Shown here piece after piece: positions 1-9,710 of a stretch of DNA of 64,000 bases. This DNA comes from Cyclaneusma minus (taxonomy: Eukaryota; Ascomycota; Leotiomycetes; Marthamycetales; Marthamycetaceae), in NCBI GenBank assembly GCA_037179335.1, contig JAKZHN010000003.1, positions 1,550,001 through 1,614,000 of the forward strand, given 5' to 3'. The translations under genes and the position numbers were made by a program. The notes beneath the pieces were generated by a model. That model did not search any database. It had not been told where the DNA came from and saw only the letters and a program-made list of their open reading frames with translations. Position 1 is the stretch's first letter. Each line of letters begins with the position of its first letter.

Positions 1-777
1 CAGAACCATGACCAAGTGCTGTCTTATGGGATCAGTAGGCGGAAGGTCGAGCAGCTCAATGAAGTCCGGAATCACAATCGTGAGCCAGGCATTCCCTCTC
101 GCCCACCTCGCCCTCGCAAAATTATGTCCTACACCACCCGGAGCATTCTCGTCAAACTTCCAGCCATGGAAGAACAATCCTGTCGATGGGTCGAAGAGGA
201 ATTGAATGTGCAGCAAGAACTGCTTCTTTGCTTCTTCGATATATGCCGGTCGATTGAGGAGCTTGCCGATTTTCGCCAACGGCATGACAGTCATCATCAA
301 CGTGTCGTCCCAGAGCTCGTTCGTATTAGGTGTCACGTATGTGACATGCTGCATCCCTCCATACGGCGTCCGTTCCAAATCATGCATAGCCCACTCAGTC
401 CAAGAATCCAGCCATGGCAAATACGTCTGCTCGCCAGTCTTCTCGTACAAGTATGCGAGAGTGAGGAAAGGCGACATGGTGTTGATGTTCTTGGTGGTGC
501 CAACAGCTAGTTGCTGCTTGAACCAATTCTGCGTTATCTCGAGTGCTGAGGCAGATCCTGAGAGAGCATGGTATTGGTAAAGGCCATAAAGGCCGATGCC
601 GTGAGTCCATTCCCAGTCGTTCCATCCTTTGGTGTCGATGATGCGTCCATCGGGCAGGCTGAGGAGAAAATGCCCTGTTTCGTCTTTGATGTTTACGAGA
701 TTGTGCGTCAGGAGCTCGATTTGTTTGTGGATGTCTGAAGCCCGAAGGCCGTGAACGGTCGCTGGGTCTTGAGGCAT
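1..777 (-). CDS. GH105 unsaturated rhamnogalacturonyl hydrolase (partial, C-terminus off the window)
   Basis: Reading from the ATG whose complement is at 775-777 gives an uninterrupted 259-codon frame running off the left edge. Family members (YteR/GH105, next to GH88) remove the unsaturated uronic acid from oligosaccharides left by rhamnogalacturonan lyases. Visible motifs: GWNDWEWTHGIGLYGLYQYH (residues 51-70), NELWDDTLMMTVMPLAKIGK (153-172, holding the Asp pair D157/D158 that matches the YteR general-acid region) and HGWKFDENAPGG (204-215) followed by FARARWARGNAW (220-231), the usual late aromatic motifs. There is no signal peptide, as expected for the intracellular fungal enzymes. Full-length members are about 370-400 aa, so roughly a third is missing. 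The gene is divergent from the transporter at 1341, across a ~560-bp shared upstream region. Family assignment is secure; substrate is inferred. Confidence 0.88.
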   Translation of the reverse strand, partial: MPQDPATVHGLRASDIHKQIELLTHNLVNIKDETGHFLLSLPDGRIIDTKGWNDWEWTHGIGLYGLYQYHALSGSASALEITQNWFKQQLAVGTTKNINTMSPFLTLAYLYEKTGEQTYLPWLDSWTEWAMHDLERTPYGGMQHVTYVTPNTNELWDDTLMMTVMPLAKIGKLLNRPAYIEEAKKQFLLHIQFLFDPSTGLFFHGWKFDENAPGGVGHNFARARWARGNAWLTIVIPDFIELLDLPPTDPIRQHLVMVL

Positions 778-1340
778 TGTCGTGTTGTCTCAAGTAATCC
801 GGGCTCTGGGCGCAGTTTATGAGTGGAAGGCATTATGTTTCTCTGATCGAAGTCGATCCGAGGATGTTCGCGGGGCATCGTGGTGGGTCTTTCTTCTTTC
901 AAGGAGCTGGTTGGATCAGGTTCCGGGCGGGCTGCTTGGGCTGTTATCATAGACCAAGCCGGTGCGAGCTGTACCGAAAACCGAGCCTCTGTCGCGGGGA
1001 TAGTCGGGAATTGCCCACCCATTGTACAGAACCACAGACGAGATACTGGTATTGTGGGTCCAGTCATGAGCTGCGTTTCTGAAAGGCCATGATCGAGTCC
1101 GGGGTAGACAGGGGACATCCCCCGCTTCTTCCCCATGGAGTTGTAGGGAGCGCAGTCGTTACGGCACAGTTTGCGGGGAAGTTGGGATGAAGGTTGCATT
1201 TCCCGTGTACATAGGGACTCGTAACCCCTTCCTTCATTACTTATCTAGGTATGTAGTTTTGCAATAACCAATTCGAGGTACAATTGAGCTCTTTGCAACC
1301 TCTTTCTCGCTTGAGATTTCGGCCTTCTTTGCTTTCCACG
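778..1340. promoter_or_regulatory. Shared divergent upstream region of GH105 and MFS genes
   Basis: 563 bp separates the two start codons, which point away from each other. Short frames here (for example one at 708-1199 on the minus strand) lack homology signals and overlap the GH105 start. I see no unambiguous TATA box or binding site; the bidirectional promoter is inferred from gene order alone. Confidence 0.45.
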
Positions 1341-3249
1341 ATGGCCAGTACTGAAAACCAGGAACGGATTGCAGCGGCATCGAAGAGCACGCCTACTACA
1401 GATCACAAAGAACACATCGCCGAGGATGTCAACATCGAAAGAGTCTTGTCACCGTCAGATGGTCTGGACAAGGCTCATATCAACTATGACCGAGTCGATC
1501 CAGATGTTGCAAAATATGCAAGCCAAGCAGCCGTTGAAATCTCAGAGGCAGACAACAAGAGATTGAAACGAATGATTGACAAGCGTGTCTTGACAGTCAT
1601 GGTCTTCACCTACTTCTTGCAAGCCTTGGACAAGGGGACAATGTCCTTCGCATCCATCATGAACCTACCTGAGGATCTTGGTCTTCACGGACAGCAAGTT
1701 CGTTCCCAGATCTCCACATACACAATCAGGATATATAGCTGACGATCTCTAGTATTCCTGGTTGACGACTTGCATCTACCTTGCGGTATTGATCGTGGAG
1801 TATCCTACGAACTATCTCATTCAGCGTCTGCCTGTCGCAAAATATTTGGGCACGAGTGTTGTGCTTTGGGGAGCTACGTTGGCATTACACGCTGCTTGCA
1901 CAAATTTTGCTTCTATTCTTGCCGTGCGGACCCTTCTTGGCATCTTCGAAGCTGTCTGTCAGCCCTCGTTTCTCATTCTGAGCAGGTACGTCGTCTTCTC
2001 TCTCCCCCGTCTCTGCCGTTCCTTTCTTCCCTCCCCATCTCCTTTCCCATCTCCTCTCCTTCCATTTCCCCTTGCTCCTTCCATTTTTCCCAGCCTGCCC
2101 AACCTCACCTTCCCCTTTACCTCTCTAAACCCTTTCAAAACTCAAAACTAACCCCCTCCCCCAGCATGTGGTACAAACGCTCCGAACAAGCCCAAACCGT
2201 AACCCTCTGGTACATGATGAACGGCGGCCAACAAATCGTCGGTGGCCTCCTCGCCTACTGCTTCTCCCTCCTCCACTCCGGCCCCCTCACCTCCTGGCAA
2301 GCAATCTTCATCACCTACGGCACCCTCTCCGTCTTCTGGGGTCTTTTCGTCCTCTCCCACCTCCCCGACTCTCCCATGCGCGCCCACTGTTTCTCTGAAT
2401 CCGACAAAACGCTCATGGTCGAACGCGTCCGCTCCAACCAGACCGGCTTACAGAACCGCATTTGGCGCAAATACCAATTCGTCGAAGCATTCAAAGATCC
2501 GCAGATGTATTGTTACGGCTTGATTCAAATCTGCACCACCTTACCAACATCCGGTCTCGGCGCGTTTGCGAATATCATTATTTCGGGATTCAATTTCACA
2601 GTGCTGCAAACACAGTTATTATCCATGGTGCTCGGCGCATTCATCATCACTATCTTGCTGAGCTCGAACTGGCTTGTGAAGAAGACAGGGCAGAATTTGC
2701 TGGTTATGGGCGTTTATGTGGTGCCTTGTTTTGTGGGTACCACGGTGCTGATGACGGTGCGGAATACGGATACGGCGACGAAGGCGGGATTGCTGGTGAG
2801 CTACTATATTGTGTTGAGCTTTTGGGCGGCGCAGGCGTTGGCGCTGAGTATGATTAGTAGGAATGTGGCGGGGCAGACGAAGAAGAGTGTGGTGGTGGCA
2901 GTTAATTTTGTTTGTTGGAGTGCGGGGAATGCTATTGGTGAGTCTTTGGATCGTGTCATCGTGTCTAATGAGGGGTGTTGGGGGAGAGAGCGAGATGGCT
3001 GAGTTGACATATCTTGCAACAGGCCCGCAAGTCTTCCTCTCCTGGGACGCCCCCCGCTACTTCATCGCCTTCGCCACACACATGGGCTGCTACGGGCTCC
3101 TCGTCTTCATTATCATCTATCTCCGCTTCCATCTCAAACGTCAAAACAGCCTTAAAGACTCTCTCCCCAATTCACACAGTCACGATAACATTCACGCATT
3201 CGAAGACCTGACGGATCGCGAAAATGCGAGTTTCAGGTACGTCTATTGA
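1341..3249 (+). CDS. MFS transporter, anion:cation symporter (Dal5/allantoate permease-like) family
   Basis: Four exons join in frame: 1341-1697, 1753-1985, 2165-2937 and 3023-3249 (529 aa). Introns of 55, 179 and 85 nt have GT-AG ends (gttcgt..ctag, gtacgt..ccag, gtgagt..acag). The first ATG is at 1341; upstream in-frame codons are non-ATG. Family hallmarks are DKGTMSFASIMNLPEDLGL near residues 98-116, QYSWLTTCIYLAVLIVEYPT across intron 1, SMWYKRSEQAQTVTLWYMMN after intron 2, and the C-terminal sequence ending ENASFRYVY. About twelve hydrophobic segments are present. The family carries organic anions, vitamins, dipeptides or allantoate; specificity cannot be read from sequence. The divergent GH105 neighbour suggests a pectin-derived acidic sugar, which is inference only. 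Confidence 0.9.
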
Positions 3250-3608
3250 TGAACCTAAGGTATCGATGAACAGCAATTTTTTCCCCCAAAAGACTTTTCC
3301 AACTCCTTTCCAAGAACGAAACTTTGGCCGAATCCAAAACTTTTCAATGCCGCGCATATGGTATTACATGCCTCGTCAAAACCCGCTCCGATATGATGAT
3401 GGGTGGGGAAAAGAGTGCAGAGTGTACGCATTGCTATATCCCACATCTGTTGTCCAACTCCGTACCATTTTTCGAAATCCGACGAAACTCCAAAATGCAA
3501 CAATCTTTCCAGCTTTGCATTGTTAGCTGATATCCAAAGAACCGTGAGCGTCATGGGTAGCTTACTCTTCCAACTCCAAAAATGCACCGCGCATCCTCGC
3601 ATCCAAAT
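3250..3608. other. Convergent intergenic region
   Basis: About 360 bp lies between the 3' ends of the transporter and the repeat protein. Short frames on both strands (longest 115 codons, minus) show no recognisable family and look incidental. No terminator-like element was identified. Confidence 0.4.
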
Positions 3609-4610
3609 TCAATACTTCGAGTCCCAACCCAATCTCTCACCATATCCATATCCATTTCCATCTCCTTCACGAATCTCAAAGTCTCGTGTGCCAGCAGCTA
3701 CCAAGATGTTTTTGAGACCACGAGGCTGCTGGTAGGGGGTGGCGCATGTGGTGGCGGTTACGAATGGGCCGGCGATGGCATTGTCGTCGGACCGGGCGAT
3801 GGACTGAATGGCACAAACAGCACGAACGGGGGCTGCGATGAGGTGGGCGGCGTCGGACCAGGTTACGCGCTTGGGGGGGTAGATGGGGGGTTCGGCGTAG
3901 GTGACGTCGGGGGCGAAGGTGACGTGCTTGATGGGGCGGATGGGTGCGGGAATGATCTCGTCGGCGGTGGAGGCGAAGGAAACTTTTTTGGTGGGGTGGG
4001 CGGCGGGGGGGATGACCTCGTCGGTGGAGGCGAAGGAAACCTTGGTGGAGTAGGCAGCGGCTGGGATGATCTCGTCGGCGTCGGCGAAGGACACTCGCTT
4101 GTCGTTGGAGGCACTCGGGTAGCTGATGTCGACTTCGAAGTCGTCGTAATCGGACTCGTTGGTGAAGAAGGGCATGTTGACGTGCCAGTCGCGGTCGTCG
4201 TCCTCGTCATCGGCGAAGGAAACGTGCTGGATGACAGTAAACTCGTCGTCGAAGGACACTTCTTCGGAGATGGGAAGGCCGGTCACTATCTCAGCAGTGT
4301 CATCGAGGTCGATGGGGTTGGGAGCAGCTGAGTTGTCGAACATGGGGTCGTTGAAGTCTACGGTCTCGGGGAGGTAGACTGCGGCTGGGATTACCGTGAC
4401 ATTGTCCGAGAACGAAACTTGGGCTGGAGGGTAGACCGGGGCCGGGATGACCGTGACGTTGTCCGAGATCGAGACCTGGGCGGGAGGGTAGACCGGGGCC
4501 GGGATGACCGTGACGTTGTTGGAGAAAGAGACGGAGGGGGTTGAAGCCCTAGAGTGGGGAGGAGTGGGGATACCGATAGGGCCCTGGACGGATTGAGTTT
4601 GACGAGACAT
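3609..4610 (-). CDS. Repeat protein with ~19-residue VSF/IPA units, function unknown
   Basis: Single-exon frame of 333 aa. The protein is built from imperfect units with the consensus V-[ST]-[FIW]-[SA]-x(3-5)-[VE]-[VI]-I-[PA]-A-x-x-x-P-x-[KQ]. They begin near residues 27, 46, 65, 173, 191, 210, 230 and 249, with degenerate VSF copies at 118 and 130. The first three units are near identical (for example SDNVTVIPAPVYPPAQ), implying recent duplication; the later ones have a DEIIPAA core. The middle (about 84-170) is acidic. There is no signal peptide or membrane segment, so a cytoplasmic or nuclear location is likely. The C-terminal ~60 residues are non-repetitive and end in a Gly/Tyr-rich tail. 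I do not recognise a family. The regular repeat over a long open frame supports a real gene. Confidence 0.6.
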   Translation of the reverse strand: MSRQTQSVQGPIGIPTPPHSRASTPSVSFSNNVTVIPAPVYPPAQVSISDNVTVIPAPVYPPAQVSFSDNVTVIPAAVYLPETVDFNDPMFDNSAAPNPIDLDDTAEIVTGLPISEEVSFDDEFTVIQHVSFADDEDDDRDWHVNMPFFTNESDYDDFEVDISYPSASNDKRVSFADADEIIPAAAYSTKVSFASTDEVIPPAAHPTKKVSFASTADEIIPAPIRPIKHVTFAPDVTYAEPPIYPPKRVTWSDAAHLIAAPVRAVCAIQSIARSDDNAIAGPFVTATTCATPYQQPRGLKNILVAAGTRDFEIREGDGNGYGYGERLGWDSKY

Positions 4611-4800
4611 GATGTCGATGATGAGTGAAGTCGAAGTGACGACGTGAGTTGTGTTGAGAGTGAGTCGAGGTTGTCAAGATGTCTGAGTCGAGGTCCAAGT
4701 TTGGTGAATCGAGGTCAAAGTGTGATGATGGATTCTGAAGGGAAGGAGAGCAGCTCTTATGCGGAAGTCCTGGGCTGAACGGAGCTAGGAAATCCCTATA
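4611..4800. promoter_or_regulatory. Upstream region of the VSF repeat gene with three spaced decamers
   Basis: Three copies of GA(G/A)TCGAGGT occur at 4662, 4685 and 4706, spaced 23 and 21 bp, directly upstream of the minus-strand start. Spacing near two helical turns would suit a repeated binding site. No factor is assigned. Confidence 0.3.
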
Positions 4801-6481
4801 GTATGTCCAGTCTGCGAGAGAAATCGATTCAATTGTGGATACTTTGTCTGGTTATTATTTTTCTTAGCAGCAGAAAGATGACTCCCCGCACTCGATCCGT
4901 GGATTTCGATCCGTGGATACCCATGGATGGGGAAATGCCATTATTTTTCGAAAACTTTCGGGACAGTCGGTTCAATATTGGATCAGAGGCAGGTTTTGGC
5001 AGTTGGGACTGTTCTGAGAACTTCGGAAGCTGGAGGCATTTACAGTTCTCGAATACTGGGCAAGTGAAGAGACGTCACTGGGGGTCGGAATCTGACGATT
5101 GGGTTGAACATTCGACGCCGACGTCGTTCCTCGCCTCACGATATCCCTTCGCTCGAGGCATGGGGAGCATTTCGGCTGAGGACTAAATCATACTTGTGGA
5201 AGGACAATAACCCTTGGGGCTCAATATTTGGTTGAGTGGGTGCCTAGGTCGGGCGGCAGAAGAGTCACATGAGCGCCTGGAACCAAGTATTCGATCTTGT
5301 GGTTTGCGTTTGCAGGAGCCTCTAATCCGACAGTTCTTCATTCTCGGCAAGCGAGTTTTCACAAAATACCCAAAGGCGCGCTCCTACAGGGCCAAAGCCC
5401 TTGGGGTTCTGTATCGGGCTGAGTGGGTGTTCGTTCCGTATGCAGAGAACATACGAGTCTCTGGAACGAAGGATCCGATCTTGTGGTTTGCGTTTGGTCC
5501 CCATCTTCGGAAATCAATCTTTTCTGAGAATGCCATGATGCTCTTTGCAAAGAGATCCAGGCTTGTATTCGCTCCCATTGCTCGGATGTTTTAAGTAGGA
5601 CTGAAGATTACTCCAGACTTGCGAACTACGAAGTGTCCAGCTTGTTGGTTAGTATCCGAGCTCCTCTCCATGCCAGGTTATCATAACCATTCAATCCAAC
5701 CTTTCTTCAAGCGCAAGGTCAGTTCCATTGAAGTCCTGACTCCTAACCCAGCACAAGTTGCTGAGCTCGGCGATAGCTTCACCGAGCTAGCTAAGCGCTT
5801 ATTGCAATTGAACATTCCCAGGTCTTAAGCTGTTAGAATCTCCCTCTGATTTGCTTATAACATAAATCAGGCACTACTAGTAACAAATTAGAGACAATAT
5901 ATACACAACGTAGCCATAGGGCGACAACCCCAACATCCAGACTTGGGCACCAGCCCCGGAACAAAGCCCGAATGTCTTGGCATCAGCCCCCGTACCCTTT
6001 GGCGAAAGGGGACCGAGGCTCGAGCGTGCATGTGGTAAAACACCAGGTGCACAGTTGCTGCCCAACCTTGGACCCTGACGATAGGAACAACTCCACACAC
6101 CGCCATGATCCATTCGCAATTCCCATGGGCTGTGTGACTCCGAAGAGCACATTTCCCATTTTCAAGACTAGCCCGTCTAAATGCCCCACTATTGCCTCGC
6201 GTCATCTTTGTCGATTTTGTCATGAGGTCATTATGTGACACGTCCGACGCCATTTCCTGCTTATTCCCCAGACTGGCTGGATATTTAAATCATCGGAGGT
6301 ACCTCCGGTCTCCGCGAACGTGCTGCCACGACTGTCGCAATTTTGATACTCAAATTTCGCTCTCGAAGACGTGTGCGCCGAACACAGATCCGGACCAGAA
6401 AGAGAAACGGTTCGCTTTCTTCTTAGCGCGACTGTCAGCTTGTCACTTTCCACTTTTGAGCCATCTAAGGATACCAGAACC
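4801..6481. other. Gene-poor region with a diverged direct repeat
   Basis: Short frames at 4803-5186, 5214-5594 and 5877-6253 have no recognisable domains, and I do not call them genes. A diverged direct duplication of about 110 bp is visible with starts at 5211 and 5398 (both begin ccttgggg; later shared blocks are gagtgggtg and gatcttgtggtttgcgtttg). Confidence 0.4.
5211..5505. repeat. Diverged direct repeat, two copies 187 bp apart
   Basis: Copy 1 is about 5211-5315 and copy 2 about 5398-5505. Shared blocks occur in the same order: ccttgggg, ttgagtgggtg/ctgagtgggtg, ctggaac, and gatcttgtggtttgcgtttg. No target-site duplication or inverted ends are visible. Origin unknown. Confidence 0.5.
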
Positions 6482-7643
6482 ATGGCGCAGTCAGAATCGC
6501 CTCGTGTCAAGACTGCACTTGCGGTTATAGATGCCTACAATTCTTGCGATATTGATAGGATTATGGCGGTGCGGGCTGAGGACTTGTCAAAATCAGATCT
6601 TGCCGGGTATGTTTGTTGTTTTGCTGAGCTGTCTTATTGCGTTTCAAGCATACGTCCCTCTCGGAGAGAGCTTCGCTTGTCATCTTCAACTTCTTGTCAT
6701 TCAGAACTTGTTCCACTTTCCTTGAGCTACCTATCTTCTCTATATTCTCCCTCTCGTCCTCGTCGTGTCACCAAGTCTGTTTGAATATTCTGCTCCCCAC
6801 GACCTTTCCAACCCCATCACTCGATTTTCTGTAATCTCACCGCATTCCAAATGCCCCCCATTTCCCCGACTTGTCTTCGTCAGTCCAGCATCTCAATTCC
6901 ATACCTTGAAAATCCAAAAGCACCTCAGCACTCCGCGCTTCCCATTCACGCACCAACACCTCTCCTTCCTTCTTCCAGCATAATCTCCAGATCCTCACAC
7001 CCCTCACATCTTCCATTCCCATGCTCCGTCCCCCATCCTTCATTCTCTATCCTCTCCTTACTATCAACACTCCCCATTCTCCCAACCGCATTCACCATCA
7101 GTCATTCTCGTCCTCTTCCTGCTCTCATCATTCCCCATTTCACAATTCACCACACCCAACCCAACACTCAACACCCATCTCCTCATCCCCGCTATTACCC
7201 TCCCTTCCATCCCCCCTATCATTCCACCTCACTAAACCACCCCACCCCACTAAACCACCCATTCTCCCCAGCATCACTCGCCCAACCCCCCCCCAACCAA
7301 CACCGCCTACCGCACCTACTTCAGCACCCTCCAACCCTGCTTCGCCAACTTCCAGATCACCCCCCAAGACATCATCGACTCCCCTTCCCGCGGCGCATCC
7401 TCACCAAAAGTGTGCATCCACGCCACATCCACCGCAGACACTGTCATCGGCAAGTACACAAACGAATATGTGCTTATCTTCCACCTCACCGATGACGAGA
7501 CGAAGCTCAAGAAATTTGTCGAGTTTGTGGATTCGGCGAATTCGAAAGAGTTTTTTCCAAGGTTGAGGAAGGCGTGGCAGGAGAGGGTTAAGGGGGGGTT
7601 GGGACTGGGTGGTGGTGGCGGTGGTGGTGGTGGGGGCGCTTGA
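6482..7643 (+). pseudogene. SnoaL/NTF2-like domain gene with two apparent +1 frameshifts
   Basis: Exon 1 starts at the ATG at 6482 (MAQSESPRVKTALAVIDAYN) and exon 2 ends at the stop 7641-7643. The product resembles small fungal SnoaL-like (NTF2-fold) proteins, which are often uncharacterised enzymes or binding proteins. Exon 2 carries AYRTYFSTLQPCFANFQIT, VCIHATSTADTVIGKYTNEY and FVEFVDSANSKEFF, ending in a poly-Gly tail. The intron would run 6607-7271 (gtatgt..ccccag, 665 nt, C/T-rich). The family pattern 'DC..QILP.SL..PP' is recovered only if one extra T at 6584-6585 and one extra C in the nine-C run at 7286-7294 are ignored; as written the frame is lost. Either the gene is dead or these are base-calling errors; the homopolymer makes the second plausible. 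Confidence 0.6.
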
Positions 7644-9340
7644 GGGTCTTGAGAGGTGGAGAGGATTGGAGGCAGGTGGGGATGGGTGGTGCGCGGAAGT
7701 GGATGGTGGGAGGGAAGGGCTGGAGATTGGGAGCAGGGAAAGGAGGTGAAAGAGGTTTGCGTGTTTGCGTGTTTGCGTGTTTGCATGTTTGCGTGTGTGG
7801 TGTTTGAGAGCCAGAGGCTAGCAGGGGAAGGAAACTGACGGAGAGTAACAGCATAATGCATCCGCTTGACTTCACCGGGTGCCCATGGCCAAGCACGAAC
7901 CTTCTCCCGTTCTGGACACAACCACAATTTGTGGTGGGCTAAGTTGTCCGCGCATACAATACTTAGGTTTTCAGTTTTCTGTAATTATCGCATATACCTA
8001 TGTTTCTCTTCATCTCGACGTCTCTCAGCCCTTGTGAAATAATCTGTGCATGTTACACGAACCCAGTCCTTTGGGAGCACGTGCTAAGCTTTCCAGTAGG
8101 ATCTGAGGATGAACCGTCTGGTGTGGAAGCTAAATACTAATACTACATTATTCAGATCCCACACTGCTACGCAATAGCTAATGCGCTTGTTATAAATATC
8201 ATTCAATATGCAATAGGCTAGGGTAGTGCAGAGTGTTAGACTTAGACACTGGGCGTGCAGGTGAGTTTCAAATTTTCCAGAAGAATCACATGGACGTTAC
8301 TTTGTCTCAAAGAAATGTGCGGAAATCTGAGACTAGCTTAAAGTTACTTGGCAAAGAAGATGCTGGAAAGTGAACTTACCTACCTACTTTATTAGGAGCG
8401 GTCGAAGCACGAGTCTGATGGTATAGTCGCTTAGGAAATCGGGAGCTTTGTTGGTCACGAAGAGATGCTCGGTCACCCAGAAACCACCTCCGTGCACTCA
8501 GACCTTGATCAGTCAGTCAGCACTTTGCTACTTACTCGAGCCTCGCTTAGGAGTTACTTTAGAAACCCATCAGCCACCGAAACCTTCTTATCGCGTCCTC
8601 CACCTCTCAAGTTCAATTTCTCGATACCGCCTTTCAGCTCCCCATTTCAACAAAGTCAAATACATCACATCACATCCCAGACAAGGTGCTAGTTCTGAGC
8701 ATCGCATAATGGTCGGTACAGCAAACGATACGAAAAAAAAACAACCGGGTGTTGGTGGAGTGTGCTTGGATGGAGTTGGGCAGGACCTATTTGCAAAGCG
8801 CTGAAGGAACGTGGGAAGGTTTTTTTCTGGGGTGTATGTGCTTGGTGTGGAAGAAGAGGGAGTAGACACTAGCGGGAGAGAATGGTGCTTGTCGGGAGTT
8901 GATGAGGCGGCTGAGACTTTTTTGAATCCTTGCATGGAAAGTTTCTGTGGGATGCGTCTGCGGAGGATTTGGAAGGGTTGGAAAGCAAGTTGCGAGTGGT
9001 GAGTCGGGGGTTCGAAAATCGTCCAGCCTCGGCTTTAGTTCGTCCTAGTCCACATCGAACGACGAGCACGTCGCAAATGATCACGATGTATGGATTTCCA
9101 GGAGCGCAGTAACCGAAATATATTGCCCTCCACGCTGAAATACGTTAGTTCCGAAAATGCCAGCATGCGGCTTTCGCCTGTACATCGGGTATTCAGTCAT
9201 GCTGTTGCGAAACCCCTAACCAGCTGCCCAAATATTCCTCATTTGCTGGAACTGGTGAGGTATCTTGGGATACCTTGGTGCATTTTGTTGCAGCATCGCG
9301 AGGATGCTGTTGTGATTGTCCTGGCTTGCGTGTCGGTAGT
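7644..9340. other. Gene-poor region with a short microsatellite
   Basis: No frame here shows a recognisable family; the longest (8448-8804 plus, 8588-8935 minus) look incidental. A G-rich downstream flank, a TTTGCGTG microsatellite at 7756-7796 and otherwise unremarkable sequence were seen. Confidence 0.4.
7756..7796. repeat. TTTGCGTG microsatellite
   Basis: About five tandem copies of the octamer, one with a single substitution (tttgcatg), followed by gtgtgg. Confidence 0.8.
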
Positions 9341-9352
9341 TTGTATCCGGTC

Positions 9353-9550
9353 GAATCGGGTTCTTCGGATGAGAGACGGGATTTTTCTCACAAGGGGGAC
9401 GTGTTTTCGAAGGCGAGGACGTTTAGATTGTCTTGCGCCTCGTGGCGTCTCTCCGTAGGAATCGAATTCTTCGGATCACGGACGTGATTTCCTCGCAAAG
9501 GGAGCGTGTTTTCGATGTCGAGAGGGTTTGGGATGTCTCTGGTCTCGGGG
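9353..9550. repeat. Two-copy tandem repeat, period 106 bp
   Basis: Unit 1 is about 9353-9444 and unit 2 about 9459-9550. Matching landmarks are 106 bp apart: ttcttcggat at 9361 and 9467, acg(t/g)gattt, and cgtgttttcga. On the minus strand both units stay open within a 107-codon frame (9388-9711), encoding related peptides such as LDIENTLPLRGNHVRDPKNS and LNVLAFENTSPL. This may be a remnant of a repeat-bearing coding exon; no family recognised. Confidence 0.6.
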
Positions 9551-9710
9551 CGGTAGCTCCTCTTCATGCGGGATTTGACCCACGGCACTGTTGTCACGGG
9601 TTGTGCTAGTGCCCTCCTCCGACTCCTTTCGAACGTGTAAATGTTTTTGACCCTTGGTAGCATTGCCAAGAGCGGATCCTGTCCTCTGCGTCTCTGGGGC
9701 GGACTTCTCA

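Noticed and set aside
708..1199. Minus-strand 163-codon frame
   Set aside because: Overlaps the GH105 start in another frame and lacks any recognisable domain.
3863..4331. Plus- and minus-strand frames overlapping the VSF repeat gene (Gly/Val-rich and Ser/Thr/Pro-rich)
   Set aside because: Low-complexity shadows of the repeat-encoding strand.
7021..7566. Plus-strand Pro/Ser/Thr-rich 181-codon frame
   Set aside because: Out-of-frame translation of the pyrimidine-rich intron and the SnoaL-like exon.
9000..9025. tRNA-like B-box (gggttcgaaaatc)
   Set aside because: No A-box or cloverleaf could be built around it.
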